Origin: an uncultured Roseicyclus sp. | GTDB lineage: Bacteria; Pseudomonadota; Alphaproteobacteria; Rhodobacterales; Rhodobacteraceae | DNA length: 64,000 bases | NCBI GenBank assembly: GCA_947489665.1 | Contig: CANLEH010000004.1 | Coordinates: 62,001 to 126,000, forward strand | Reading direction: 5' to 3' | Part shown: piece after piece, positions 17,906 to 26,548 of the stretch | How the letters are laid out: every line of letters starts with the position of its first letter | Numbering within the stretch: position 1 is the stretch's first letter | Made by a program: the position numbers and the translations under genes | Notes under the pieces: model-generated | Told to the model about the DNA's origin: nothing | The model's database searches: none | The model's input: only the letters and a program-made list of their open reading frames with translations

Positions 17906-19210
17906 TTAGGCGCGATTGTCCACCACGCGACGTGCCTTGCCCTGGCTCCGTTCAACCGCGCCGGGTTCGGCGACGATTACTTCGACGGAGATCCCGACGA
18001 CCTCTTTGATGCGATGGCTGAGTGTGGCGGCTTGCACGGCGCGGGCCTCTCCATCCGCTGCGCCGGGCAGGCTTTCGACATGGACCGTCATCGCATCCAT
18101 GTGGCCGTCCTTGAGCAGTTCGATTTGGTAGTAGGGGGCGAGGCCGTCGACTGTCAGGACTTGTTCCTCGATCTGGGTGGGGAAGACATTAACGCCGCGC
18201 AGGATGATCATGTCGTCGGAGCGGCCGGTGATCTTCTCCATCCGCCGCATAGACCGTGCCGTGCCGGGCAGAAGCCGGGTCAGGTCGCGGGTGCGGTAGC
18301 GGATGATCGGCAGGCCCTCTTTGGTGAGGGTGGTGAAGACGAGTTCGCCCATTTCGCCGTCTGGCAGGACTTCGCCGGTCTGTGGGTCGATGATCTCGGG
18401 GTAGAAATGGTCTTCCCAGATGTGCAGACCGTCTTTCGTCTCGACGCATTCGTTGGCAACGCCGGGGCCCATGACTTCGGAGAGGCCGTAAATGTCGACG
18501 GCGTGCATGTCGAAGGCGCTTTCGACCTCGGCGCGCATCTTGTTGGTCCAGGGTTCGGCGCCGAAGATGCCGACCTCCAAGCTGGAGGAGCGTGGGTCGA
18601 GGCCCTGGCGGTGATACTCTTCGAGGATGTTGAGCATGTAGGAGGGCGTGACCATGATCGTGGTCGGCCGAAAATCTTCTATAAGAGTGACCTGCCGCGC
18701 CGTCATGCCGCCGGAGACGGGGACGACCGTGCAGCCGAGCGCTTCGGCCCCGTAGTGTGCGCCTAGGCCGCCAGTGAAGAGGCCGTAGCCATAGGCGATG
18801 TGGACCATATCGCCGGGGGCGGTGCCGGAAGCGCGCATGGAGCGGGCGACCATGTTGCCCCACATCTCAACGTCGCCCTTGGTGTAGCCGACAACGGTGG
18901 GTTTGCCGGTTGTGCCCGAAGAGGCATGGATGCGGGCGATTTGATCGCGGGGGACGGCGAAGAGGCCGAAGGGGTAATTGTCGCGGAGATCGGATTTAAC
19001 GGTGAAGGGGAACTTGGCGAGATCGGCGAGGCTCTGCAGATCGTCGGGATGGACGCCCTTTGCGTCGAACTGGGCGCGGTAGAAAGGGACGTTTTCGTAG
19101 GCGTGGGTGAGGGACCATTTCATCCGCTCAAGCTGGAGGCTTGCGATTTCATCGCGGGAGGCGATCTCAATGGGATCGAGCATGTCGCGGGGTGGGGTGA
19201 GGTCTCTCAT
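17906..19210 (-). CDS. paaK: Phenylacetate-CoA ligase
   Basis: A 434-residue AMP-forming ligase that activates phenylacetate to phenylacetyl-CoA. Motifs: the ATP-binding loop ASSGTTGKPTVVGYT (~95-109), the YGLSEVMGPG region, RTRDLTR and GRSDDMIILRGVNVFP near the hinge. Length and these motifs are typical of PaaK rather than of benzoate-CoA ligases. The start ATG overlaps the paaI stop (ATGA). It is followed by about 215 bases of regulatory DNA before paaA, which probably has its own promoter. Confidence 0.95.
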   Translation of the reverse strand: MRDLTPPRDMLDPIEIASRDEIASLQLERMKWSLTHAYENVPFYRAQFDAKGVHPDDLQSLADLAKFPFTVKSDLRDNYPFGLFAVPRDQIARIHASSGTTGKPTVVGYTKGDVEMWGNMVARSMRASGTAPGDMVHIAYGYGLFTGGLGAHYGAEALGCTVVPVSGGMTARQVTLIEDFRPTTIMVTPSYMLNILEEYHRQGLDPRSSSLEVGIFGAEPWTNKMRAEVESAFDMHAVDIYGLSEVMGPGVANECVETKDGLHIWEDHFYPEIIDPQTGEVLPDGEMGELVFTTLTKEGLPIIRYRTRDLTRLLPGTARSMRRMEKITGRSDDMIILRGVNVFPTQIEEQVLTVDGLAPYYQIELLKDGHMDAMTVHVESLPGAADGEARAVQAATLSHRIKEVVGISVEVIVAEPGAVERSQGKARRVVDNRA

Positions 19211-19644
19211 GTCTTTTCCTCAAACAGTTGCCCGCCGATGGCGCGGGATGCACCGCGGAATTCTGCGACGATGACGCCGTCCTGATTGGTGACGGTGACA
19301 TCGGTTATGCCGGAGCGCCCGGCTTGCGTGATCTCGCGGGCGTCGGCGGTCAGCGTATCGCCGAGCCGGACGGGCGCAAGAAAGCTGATCGTGTTGTGCT
19401 GGGCGACCGTGGCGACGTTGCGGGAGTTGCAGGCGAAGGCGAAGGCGCTGTCGGCCAGCATGAAGGTGACGCCGCCGTGGCCGATGCCGTGTCCGTTGCA
19501 GTGATCTTCGCGGATCTTGAGGGTCAGGGTGGCGCGGCCTTCGTCGGTGTCTGCGATTTCCATGCCGACCCAAGCGGAGGCGCGGTCGCCTTTCCACATG
19601 GCGGCGGCGCTTTTTTCGGCGCGCTCTTTTGGCGTGATTGGCAT
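19207..19644 (-). CDS. paaI: Hydroxyphenylacetyl-CoA thioesterase PaaI
   Basis: A 145-residue hotdog-fold thioesterase. The core has NGHGIGHGGVTFMLADSAFAFA, with the glycine-rich turn and catalytic Asp/Ser region of PaaI, and FLAPVRLGDTLTADARE. PaaI releases CoA from ring-hydroxylated or dead-end acyl-CoA esters and rescues the CoA pool. It starts at ATG 19644, where the homologous N-terminus begins; the longer open frame upstream is a shadow of paaZ. It is first in the paaI-paaK unit and is divergent from paaZ. Confidence 0.92.
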   Translation of the reverse strand: MPITPKERAEKSAAAMWKGDRASAWVGMEIADTDEGRATLTLKIREDHCNGHGIGHGGVTFMLADSAFAFACNSRNVATVAQHNTISFLAPVRLGDTLTADAREITQAGRSGITDVTVTNQDGVIVAEFRGASRAIGGQLFEEKT

Positions 19645-19716
19645 CGCGAACTCTCCCCTTGCGTCAGCCTGCCGCATCTCGCAAAGTGTTACAAGATTTT
19701 TCGGGAGGGGAAAATC

Positions 19717-21714
19717 ATGCAACGCATTGGAAGCTTCGCAAAAGGCGTCTGGGTTGAGGCCGGGCCAGGAGCGCGACCCATTGCGGATGCGGCAACGGGC
19801 GAGGTGATTGCCGAGGCGGGCAATGACACGCTCGATGTGGCGGGCATGGTGTCCTATGCGCGAGAGGTCGGCGGGCCGGCGCTCAGGGCGATGGATTTCC
19901 ACGACCGGGCGCGGATGCTGAAAGCTTTGGCGCTGCATCTGAATGCGAACAAGCAGAAGCTGTATGATCTGTCGTTTACGACCGGGGCCACGCAGGCGGA
20001 CCATGGGTTCGACGTGGATGGTGGGATCGGAACGCTGTTTGTGTTCGCCTCCAAGGGGCGGCGGGAGATGCCGGAGGGGCATGTTCTGGTCGATGGTGCA
20101 TGGGAGCCGCTGGGCAAAACCGGAGCCTTTGGTGGGCAGCATATTTATACGCCGCGGCTGGGCGTGGCGTTCCACATCAATGCGTTCAACTTCCCGGTCT
20201 GGGGGATGCTGGAAAAGATCGCGCCTGCCTTTCTGGCAGGAGTGCCGAGTATCGTGAAACCTGCGACCGCGACGGCCCATGTGACGGAGCTGTGTGTGCG
20301 GCTGATGCTGGAGGCGGGCGTGTTGCCGGACGGGGCATTGCAGTTGGTGACGGGTGGTGTTGGCGAGGGCTTGGGCGTGCTGGGGCCGCAGGATGCGGTG
20401 ACGTTTACCGGGTCGGCCGCGACGGCTGGTGTGGTGCAAAGCGGGTTGCCGAGAGGCGTGCCGTTCACCGCGGAGCAGGATTCGCTGAATGCGAGTATTC
20501 TGGGGCCGGATGTGACGGTGGAGAGCCCGGAATTCGACATCGCGGTTAAGGAAATCGCCCGCGAGATGACGACGAAAGCCGGGCAGAAATGCACGGCGAT
20601 CCGGCGGGTGATGGTGCCGCAGCCGCTCCTCCAGCCGCTCGTTGATCGGCTATCCTCGCAGTTGTCGAAGGTCGTGGTAGGCGATCCGAGGGAGGCCGAG
20701 ACGCGGATGGGGCCGGTTGTTTCCTTAAGCCAGCGGCGGGATGTGTTTGACAAGGTTGCGGTGATCGCCGGAGAGGCGGAGCGGGTATTTGAGGGTGAGG
20801 TGAATGGCCCGGAAAAGGGCGCGTTTGTGGCGCCGCACCTGTTCGTTTGCAGTGATCCTGATGCAGCTGAAAAGGTTCATGAGACGGAGGCGTTCGGGCC
20901 GGTTTCGACCCTGATGCCCTATCGCGATCTGAGTCATGCCTGCGTGTTGGCGAACCGGGGGGAGGGGTCGTTGGTGGCCTCGCTGATTACCCATTCGGGC
21001 GATGTCGCGCGGGAGGTCGTGCAGGGCATCGGGGCGTGGCATGGGCGGGTTTACGTCAACAACCGGGACTCGGCGAAAGAGGCGACGGGGCATGGTGCGC
21101 CGATGCCGCATCTGACCCATGGCGGACCGGGGCGCGCGGGCGGCGGAGAGGAGTTGGGCGGTATCCGGGCGGTGAAGCATTACATGCAGCGGGTCGCTGT
21201 GCAGGGCTCGCCGGATATCTTGACCGCCGTGACGGGGCGCTATGTGCCGGGCGGGTCGAAGCGTTCCGCCGACGTGCATCCGTTTCAGGTGCGCTTTGGC
21301 GATCTGGAGGTTGGGCGGACTCTGGAGACTGATGCCCGCGAGATCACGCTGGAGGATATCGAGACCTTCGCGCATTTCACGGGCGATACGTTTTACGCGC
21401 ACATGGATGAGGAAGCCGCCAAGCGGAACCCGTTCTTCCCGGGGCGGGTGGCGCATGGCTATCTGATCCTGAGCTTTGCGGCGGGGCTGTTTGTGGAGCC
21501 GAATGAAGGGCCGGTTCTGGCCAATACCGGGCTGGACAGCTTGCGGTTTCTCAAGCCCGTCAGCCCGGGCGACAGCATCCGGGTTCATCTGACGGCGATG
21601 GATAAGAAGTCGCGGAATGAGGACTACGGCGAGGTGCGTTGGCATGCGGATGTGCGCAATCAGGATGATGAGCCGGTTGCGGAATATGAGTTGCTGACGA
21701 TGGTGGCGAAATGA
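19717..21714 (+). CDS. paaZ: Bifunctional oxepin-CoA hydrolase / semialdehyde dehydrogenase PaaZ
   Basis: A 665-residue fusion. Residues ~1-520 form an aldehyde dehydrogenase (NAD-site FTGSAATAG, catalytic cysteine in [11 protein letters not shown], general-base region [11 protein letters not shown]). Residues ~530-665 form an R-specific MaoC-like hydratase ([29 protein letters not shown]). It opens the oxepin ring and oxidises the resulting semialdehyde. The ATG at 19717 follows GGGAGGGG, so the open frame upstream is not used. It overlaps the PaaX-family gene by ATGA. An ALDH partner for the box pathway (BoxD) is absent here; PaaZ helping there is only a thought. Confidence 0.94.
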   Translation: MQRIGSFAKGVWVEAGPGARPIADAATGEVIAEAGNDTLDVAGMVSYAREVGGPALRAMDFHDRARMLKALALHLNANKQKLYDLSFTTGATQADHGFDVDGGIGTLFVFASKGRREMPEGHVLVDGAWEPLGKTGAFGGQHIYTPRLGVAFHINAFNFPVWGMLEKIAPAFLAGVPSIVKPATATAHVTELCVRLMLEAGVLPDGALQLVTGGVGEGLGVLGPQDAVTFTGSAATAGVVQSGLPRGVPFTAEQDSLNASILGPDVTVESPEFDIAVKEIAREMTTKAGQKCTAIRRVMVPQPLLQPLVDRLSSQLSKVVVGDPREAETRMGPVVSLSQRRDVFDKVAVIAGEAERVFEGEVNGPEKGAFVAPHLFVCSDPDAAEKVHETEAFGPVSTLMPYRDLSHACVLANRGEGSLVASLITHSGDVAREVVQGIGAWHGRVYVNNRDSAKEATGHGAPMPHLTHGGPGRAGGGEELGGIRAVKHYMQRVAVQGSPDILTAVTGRYVPGGSKRSADVHPFQVRFGDLEVGRTLETDAREITLEDIETFAHFTGDTFYAHMDEEAAKRNPFFPGRVAHGYLILSFAAGLFVEPNEGPVLANTGLDSLRFLKPVSPGDSIRVHLTAMDKKSRNEDYGEVRWHADVRNQDDEPVAEYELLTMVAK

Positions 21715-22499
21715 ACGTGATCCCCCTGCAGTCCGACGACCCGGTTCTTGCCCTCGCCAATGCCCTGTCAGAGGCGAGCCCGCTGAAATTGTGGTCTGTG
21801 ATCGTGTCGTGCCTCGGCGATTGCGCGCAGGCGGGGCGGGGCGAGGTCTCTGGCCTGGTCTTGTCGACCCTGGTGGAACGGATCGGGTTGCAGCCGCAGG
21901 CAATGCGGGTGGCGTTGCACCGGTTGAAGCGCGATGGCTGGGTCGATAGCCGACGCGAGGGCCGTGTGGGATTTCATCGGCTGACCGACAGCGCGAAGGC
22001 GCAGACGCGGGCTGTGGCGGACAGGGTCTATGGGGCGCAGGTGGACCTTGCGCCGTGCCGCCTTGTGGGGTTCCCGCCGGACGCGCCGGACGCGCTGGCG
22101 CTCCTGCCAGAAGCCGTTTCGGCTGTGCCGATCTCTCGCAGTTTTGCTTTGGTCTGTGGGCTGGATGTGGATTTGCCGGAGGATTGGCTCGTCGCCGCGC
22201 CCGAGCGCGGCAATTGGCCCGGCTGGGTCCGTGAGGCTCTGGATGAAGCCGCGTGTGAGGCAGAATTTGCGGCACTGGCCAGCGCACTGCCCGCCGTGGC
22301 GGCAGTGCCAGACGATCCGCTTGACCGGTTCGCGTTGCGCGTGCTGGTTCTGCACGGCTGGCGCCGCTTGGTGTTGCGGTCGAACCCGGCGGCAGAAGCC
22401 GCTTTGGGGCTAGACCGCGCTGAGGTGATGTGCCGGACGCGGGTTGCGGAATTGCTGGACGCGCTCGGCCCGGCGCAACCCGATCAGGTTGCGTCTTGA
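21711..22499 (+). CDS. PaaX-family transcriptional regulator
   Basis: A 262-residue protein with an N-terminal winged-helix part (MRVALHRLKRDGWVDSRREGRVGFHRLT at ~65-90) and a C-terminal PaaX-like domain (DRFALRVLVLHGWRRLVLR). PaaX proteins repress phenylacetate genes and are released by phenylacetyl-CoA. It is translationally coupled to paaZ by ATGA, so it would be autoregulated with it. It is the most direct candidate to bind the five-site array before paaA. Its end overlaps the convergent MarR gene by 16 bases. Confidence 0.85.
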   Translation: MNVIPLQSDDPVLALANALSEASPLKLWSVIVSCLGDCAQAGRGEVSGLVLSTLVERIGLQPQAMRVALHRLKRDGWVDSRREGRVGFHRLTDSAKAQTRAVADRVYGAQVDLAPCRLVGFPPDAPDALALLPEAVSAVPISRSFALVCGLDVDLPEDWLVAAPERGNWPGWVREALDEAACEAEFAALASALPAVAAVPDDPLDRFALRVLVLHGWRRLVLRSNPAAEAALGLDRAEVMCRTRVAELLDALGPAQPDQVAS

Positions 22500-22963
22500 G
22501 CGTCCGGGGGCAGAACCATCGGCGCCCGGGCGGCGTCATTGCCGATCTTGGCGACCTTCGCGGCAAGGCGGACGAATTCGCGACGCTCCGCCTCGGACAG
22601 GCCCGGAAGGATATCGTCTTGCAGGGCGCGCACTTCAGGGACGAGGCTCTCGAGCAGCGCGGCGCCTGTGTTGGTCAGGTCGAGGACCATGGCGCGGCGG
22701 TCTTTTTCGTTCCGGCGACGGGTGAGCAGGCCCTTGGCCTCCAACCGTTCCACCACGCCGCCGATGGTCGGGCGGTCATGGGCGATCAAACCGGCCAGCG
22801 TCGCCTGATCAATTCCGGGCGATTTCGACAGGACCGCAAGCGTCGCGAATTGCGGCGCGGTCAGATCATGGCCGAGCGATTTCATCCGGTCTGCAAAGAC
22901 GCTGATCGAGATTTGTTGCAAACGCCGTATCAGATGGCCGGGCATCGTGTAGATTTCAGACAT
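22484..22963 (-). CDS. MarR-family transcriptional regulator
   Basis: A 159-residue winged-helix protein. The recognition region is LTAPQFATLAVL..SPGIDQATLA and the wing is GLLTRRRNEKDRRAMVLDLT, both typical of MarR. It is transcribed away from the TRAP transporter operon, and an imperfect palindrome at 23081-23101 sits between them. It may control uptake of the aromatic substrate. Relatives such as BadR and CouR act in aromatic degradation, but the specific subfamily cannot be assigned here. Confidence 0.85.
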   Translation of the reverse strand: MSEIYTMPGHLIRRLQQISISVFADRMKSLGHDLTAPQFATLAVLSKSPGIDQATLAGLIAHDRPTIGGVVERLEAKGLLTRRRNEKDRRAMVLDLTNTGAALLESLVPEVRALQDDILPGLSEAERREFVRLAAKVAKIGNDAARAPMVLPPDAQDAT

Positions 22964-23080
22964 GGGGTGATTCTACCGCCCCTGGCTGTGTTGGCCAAGG
23001 CAGATGATAAGCGCGCTTCCTTTTTTGGGCGAAGGCGCAAAAGGATAGGGCAGAGCAATCGAATATGGTGACAGACGCTA

Positions 23081-23101
23081 ATAGTTATGCATCATATCTA
23101 T
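23081..23101. promoter_or_regulatory. Imperfect palindrome between MarR gene and TRAP operon
   Basis: A 21-base dyad beginning ATAGTTATGCAT and ending ATATCTAT; outer parts ATAG/CTAT and TATG/CATA are symmetric. It contains the 12-base word TTATGCATCATA (23085-23096), which recurs exactly at 33726-33737 before boxC. It is a likely operator for a catabolic regulator. Confidence 0.5.
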
Positions 23102-23110
23102 CTAATGGGG

Positions 23111-23153
23111 GCCGGATGTGACCGGCGCCAATACAGACGCGGGAAAACCCGCG
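23111..23153 (+). other. Two leader hairpins before dctP
   Basis: GCCGG-ATGTGA-CCGGC (23111-23126) and CGCGGG-AAAA-CCCGCG (23138-23153) lie in the presumed 5' leader of the TRAP binding-protein gene, just upstream of its ribosome site GGGAGGAAG. They could stabilise the transcript. No regulatory switch can be inferred. Confidence 0.35.
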
Positions 23154-23182
23154 CCACACCGAGTTTTTAGGGAGGAAGATAC

Positions 23183-24220
23183 ATGAAAACCAAAACCCTT
23201 ATGACGGCGCTTGGCACCGTTGCGGTGGGGGCGATGGCCGCCACTGGTGCCTTTGCGCAGGCAGAGGTCACGCTGAAGCTGCACCAGTTTCTGCCCGCAC
23301 AGGCCAACGTTCCGGCGCTGGTTCTGGATGTCTGGGCCGATCAGGTCGAGGAGGCCTCGGGCGGGCGCATCGAGATCGAGCGCTATCCGTCCATGCAGCT
23401 GGGCGGTGCCCCGCCAGAGCTGATGGACCAGGCGATTGACGGCGTGGCCGATATTGTCTGGACCGTGGTGGGCTATACGCCGGGCCGTTTCCCATCGACG
23501 GAAGTGTTCGAGCTGCCGTTCATGGTGGCCGATGCGCGCGCCGCGTCGTGTGCCTATTGGACGATGTATGAAGAGGGCATGCAGGAAGAGTTCTCGGACG
23601 TTCACCTGCTGGGCACCTGGGTCCATGGCCCCGGCATGTTCCACACGGCTGATCCGGTCGAGACGCCAGAGGATTTGCAGGGTATGCAGATCCGCGGTGG
23701 CTCTCGCCTTGTGAACCAGTTGCTGGAATTGACCGGTGCAACGCCTGTCGGCATGCCTGTGCCTGCGGTGCCGGAAGGTCTGTCGCGTGGCACAATCGAC
23801 GGCACCACGATCCCGTGGGAAGTTACCGCAGCGCTGCGCGTGCCTGAACTCGTCGAGAACCATACCGGGTTTGAGGGCAACGGGCTTTACACGCTGACCT
23901 TCGTGCTGGCGATGAACAACGATGCCTACAACAACATGCCGGAAGATCTTCAGCAGATCCTGGATGAGAATTCGGGGCTTGAGTTCTCCATCTTCGCGGG
24001 TGGCACGCAGGCCGATGCCGATGGACCGGCGCGTGAGCTGGCCGTGGAAGCGGGCAACAACATCATCATGATTGATGAGGCGACCGCCCAAGAGGTGTGG
24101 ATGCCGGTTGTGCAGCCGATCTACCAGAGCTGGATCGACGATGTGGCCGGCAGCGGGTTGGACGGCCAGGCGCTGATCGATCGCGCGCAAGAGCTGATGG
24201 CAGGCGACTGCGCTCAATAA
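23183..24220 (+). CDS. dctP: TRAP transporter substrate-binding protein (DctP family)
   Basis: A 345-residue periplasmic protein with a signal peptide ending near AFA-QA (residue 26). It has the DctP fold signatures YPSMQLGGAPPELMDQAIDG, PGRFPSTEVFELPFM and DLQGMQIRGGSR, the last carrying the conserved arginine that binds substrate carboxylate. A good ribosome site (GGGAGGAAG) precedes the ATG. It is followed by a hairpin terminator and then the two permease genes. Its place at the head of the benzoyl-CoA gene run suggests an aromatic carboxylate ligand such as benzoate or a phenylpropenoate, which is inference. Confidence 0.9.
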   Translation: MKTKTLMTALGTVAVGAMAATGAFAQAEVTLKLHQFLPAQANVPALVLDVWADQVEEASGGRIEIERYPSMQLGGAPPELMDQAIDGVADIVWTVVGYTPGRFPSTEVFELPFMVADARAASCAYWTMYEEGMQEEFSDVHLLGTWVHGPGMFHTADPVETPEDLQGMQIRGGSRLVNQLLELTGATPVGMPVPAVPEGLSRGTIDGTTIPWEVTAALRVPELVENHTGFEGNGLYTLTFVLAMNNDAYNNMPEDLQQILDENSGLEFSIFAGGTQADADGPARELAVEAGNNIIMIDEATAQEVWMPVVQPIYQSWIDDVAGSGLDGQALIDRAQELMAGDCAQ

Positions 24221-24229
24221 GCCAAGTGA

Positions 24230-24263
24230 GGGGGTCGCGGCACACGCGGCCCCTTTCTTCTTT
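24230..24263 (+). terminator. Intercistronic terminator/attenuator after dctP
   Basis: Stem GGGGTCGC / GCGGCCCC (24231-24238 and 24246-24253, one G-T pair) is followed by TTTCTTCTTT. It lies between dctP and the permease genes of the same operon. Partial termination here would give more binding protein than permease, a familiar logic for such operons. Confidence 0.65.
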
Positions 24264-24274
24264 CGGGGACATTC

Positions 24275-24859
24275 ATGCATCGCGCGCTCCTGTTTTTGTC
24301 GCGCCTGATGGCGATCCTGGGTGGGATCATGCTGTCGGTGCTTATTCTTCTGACGGTCTTCAACATCGTGATGCGGCTGCTGGATCGGCTGTTTCACTGG
24401 ATGGTTGAGGACGGCGTCCTTGCTGGCCTGGGCCAATGGATGATCGACGCGGGCGTGGGGCCGATCCTTGGCACGTTTGAGCTGATCGAGGCGGGCGTGG
24501 CGTTTGTGATCTTCGCATTTCTGCCGATCTGTCAGATCACTGGAGGCCATGCGACGGTGGATATTTTCACCTCGGCCATGTCCGAGCGCACCAATCGCTG
24601 GTTGCGCGGTGTGACGGAGGTGCTGTTCGGCGCGGTGATGGTGCTGATTGCGGTGCAGTTGTTCGGCGGGCTGATGACGAAGTTCAACTCTGGCCAGACC
24701 ACCTTGGAGCTGCAATTGCCAGTCTGGTATTCCTACGCGATTGGCTTTGTCGGCGCAGCCTTGGCGGCTGTGGTGGCCGTCTATCTGGGCGTGGTTCGGT
24801 TCATCGAGATGGTGTCGGGCCGCACGGTCCTGCCCCCTGATTTGGGGGCGGAGCATTGA
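24275..24859 (+). CDS. dctQ: TRAP transporter small permease (DctQ family)
   Basis: A 194-residue protein with four hydrophobic segments. The first helix region is LMAILGGIMLSVLILLTVFN, and the conserved cytoplasmic part QITGGHATVDIFTSAM fits DctQ. It pairs with the large permease, which starts at TTG overlapping its stop (TTGA). There is a ~30-residue extra loop after the first helix (HWMVEDGVLAGLGQWMIDAG), so it is slightly longer than the usual ~160 residues. Confidence 0.85.
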   Translation: MHRALLFLSRLMAILGGIMLSVLILLTVFNIVMRLLDRLFHWMVEDGVLAGLGQWMIDAGVGPILGTFELIEAGVAFVIFAFLPICQITGGHATVDIFTSAMSERTNRWLRGVTEVLFGAVMVLIAVQLFGGLMTKFNSGQTTLELQLPVWYSYAIGFVGAALAAVVAVYLGVVRFIEMVSGRTVLPPDLGAEH

Positions 24860-26457
24860 GCGACCAGCTGATCGGCATTCTGTCGTTTCCCTTCCTTCTG
24901 ACGCTGATCTTCCTGCGGGTGCCGATTGGCCTGTCGATGTTTTTCACCGGGCTTGTTGGCCTGATCATGGTGACGGGCGATACGCAGGTGCCGTTCGGCC
25001 GGTTGAAGTCAGAGACCTTTACGACCTTTTCCAGCTATTCGCTGACGATCATCCCGATGTTCCTGTTGATGGGGCATTTCGCGACGTTGGGCGGCATGTC
25101 TCAGGCGCTGTTCAAGGCGGCGGAGGGGTTTCTGGGCCACCGCAAAGGCGGCGTGGCGATGGCGGCCGTAGGGGCGTGCGCGGGGTTCGGGGCGATCTGC
25201 GGCTCGTCTTTGGCGACGGCGGCCACGATGGGGCGTGTCGCGCTGCCGGAGTTGCGGCGGTACGGCTATGACGGTGGGTTTTCGACGGCGGCGCTGGCGG
25301 CGGGGGGCACGCTTGGCATCCTGATCCCGCCGTCCATCGTGCTGGTGATCTACGCGATCCTGACCGAGCAGAATATCGCCAAGCTGTTCCTTGCGGCCTT
25401 CATTCCGGGGATCATTGCGGCCCTTGGCTACATCATCGCGATCCGTGTCTATGTGGCCTTGAACCCCGAAAGCGCGGGCGTTGGGCCGCGCATGCCGTAT
25501 TCGGAACGTTTTGCCGCTTTGGCGAAGATCTGGCCTGTTTTGCTGGTGTTCGGCGCTGTTGTGGGCGGCATCTACGCAGGTTGGTTCACACCGACAGAGG
25601 GCGCGGCGGTGGGCGCGCTTGGGACAGGGCTGATTGCCTATTTCAACGGCGGGCTGAACCGGGCGTCGCTGGTCGACAGCTTCATGGTGACTGCACGGTC
25701 CACGGCGATGATCTTTTTCATCATCCTTGGCGCGGCCTTCTACAACGGGTTCCTCGCGCTGACCCAAGTGCCGCAGGGCATCGCGGAATGGGTGACGACA
25801 TCCGGGTTCAGCCCCTACACGATCCTGATCCTGATCCTGATTTTCTACCTGATCCTTGGGTGTTTCATGGACTCTCTCTCCATGATCCTGCTGACAATCC
25901 CGATCTTCTGGCCGGTGATGCAGGGCCTCGATTTCGGCTTTGTCTCGATGGCCGAGCTGCACGCCGCGCGGGGGATGGAGGCGTTGCTGTCGGTGCCGGA
26001 CATGACGCGGGACAGCATCGATGCGTTGCTTACGACCTACCGTGAGGGGGCGCAATTGAGCCTTGCGCAGACGGTGCAGTTCGACACGATCATGGCCCAT
26101 TTCGAGGCGGATATCGTGCCGCTGGACGAGGCGCTGCGGGCGCTGGCCATGGGGGAGGAACTGACCCGAGACCAGACGCGCGCGTTGGAATTGCGGCGGG
26201 TGAACCAAGGCGCGCTGAACCGGATCAACTCCGAACAGGTGGCGATCTGGTTCGGGATCCTCGTGCTGATCGTGGTTGAGGTGGGCCTGATCACACCGCC
26301 GGTGGGCATGAACCTGTTCATCATCAACGCGATGGAGAAGACGACGAAGATGACCGCGACATACCGCGCGGTTCTCTACTTCATCGCGTCGGATCTGCTG
26401 CGCGTGGTGCTGTTGGTGGCGTTCCCGGTGATCACGCTGGTCTTCATCACGTGGTAG
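24856..26457 (+). CDS. dctM: TRAP transporter large permease (DctM family) with an extra cytoplasmic or periplasmic insert
   Basis: A 533-residue polytopic protein of the DctM family: GSSLATAATMGRVALPELRRYGY, AAGGTLGILIPPSIVLVIYAI and GLITPPVGMNLFIINAM are all family signatures. DctM proteins are usually ~430 residues. Here about 95 hydrophilic, helix-forming residues (~362-456, from SMAELHAARG to NRINSEQ) are inserted just before the WFGI…GLITPPVG helix. The TTG start overlaps dctQ. The operon context suggests uptake of an aromatic acid driven by a sodium gradient. Confidence 0.88.
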   Translation: MSDQLIGILSFPFLLTLIFLRVPIGLSMFFTGLVGLIMVTGDTQVPFGRLKSETFTTFSSYSLTIIPMFLLMGHFATLGGMSQALFKAAEGFLGHRKGGVAMAAVGACAGFGAICGSSLATAATMGRVALPELRRYGYDGGFSTAALAAGGTLGILIPPSIVLVIYAILTEQNIAKLFLAAFIPGIIAALGYIIAIRVYVALNPESAGVGPRMPYSERFAALAKIWPVLLVFGAVVGGIYAGWFTPTEGAAVGALGTGLIAYFNGGLNRASLVDSFMVTARSTAMIFFIILGAAFYNGFLALTQVPQGIAEWVTTSGFSPYTILILILIFYLILGCFMDSLSMILLTIPIFWPVMQGLDFGFVSMAELHAARGMEALLSVPDMTRDSIDALLTTYREGAQLSLAQTVQFDTIMAHFEADIVPLDEALRALAMGEELTRDQTRALELRRVNQGALNRINSEQVAIWFGILVLIVVEVGLITPPVGMNLFIINAMEKTTKMTATYRAVLYFIASDLLRVVLLVAFPVITLVFITW

Positions 26458-26478
26458 ATGATTATGTGATATAACTAT
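26458..26478. promoter_or_regulatory. Operator-like AT-rich element after dctM
   Basis: In reverse orientation this 21-base stretch starts ATAGTTAT and matches the 23081 element at 14 of 21 positions. It lies in the only sizeable gap between dctM and the SDR gene. It may be a second site for the same regulator and mark a promoter for the downstream genes. Confidence 0.35.
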
Positions 26479-26548
26479 CCGGGAATCGGATGCTGACGGG
26501 CGCTCAAGTAGCCGAAGGCGGTAGCGCAAAGAAAGAACGGGAGGCCGG

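Noticed and set aside
19228-19716. N-terminal extension of the paaZ frame
   Set aside because: It overlaps paaI on the other strand, and a strong ribosome site with ATG lies at 19717.
20725-22566. 613-residue minus-strand open frame opposite paaZ and the PaaX gene
   Set aside because: Arg/Pro/His-rich translation with no motifs, antisense to two well-supported genes; a GC-codon shadow.
23102-24856. 584-residue minus-strand open frame opposite dctP/dctQ
   Set aside because: Low-complexity His/Arg-rich translation antisense to clear TRAP genes.
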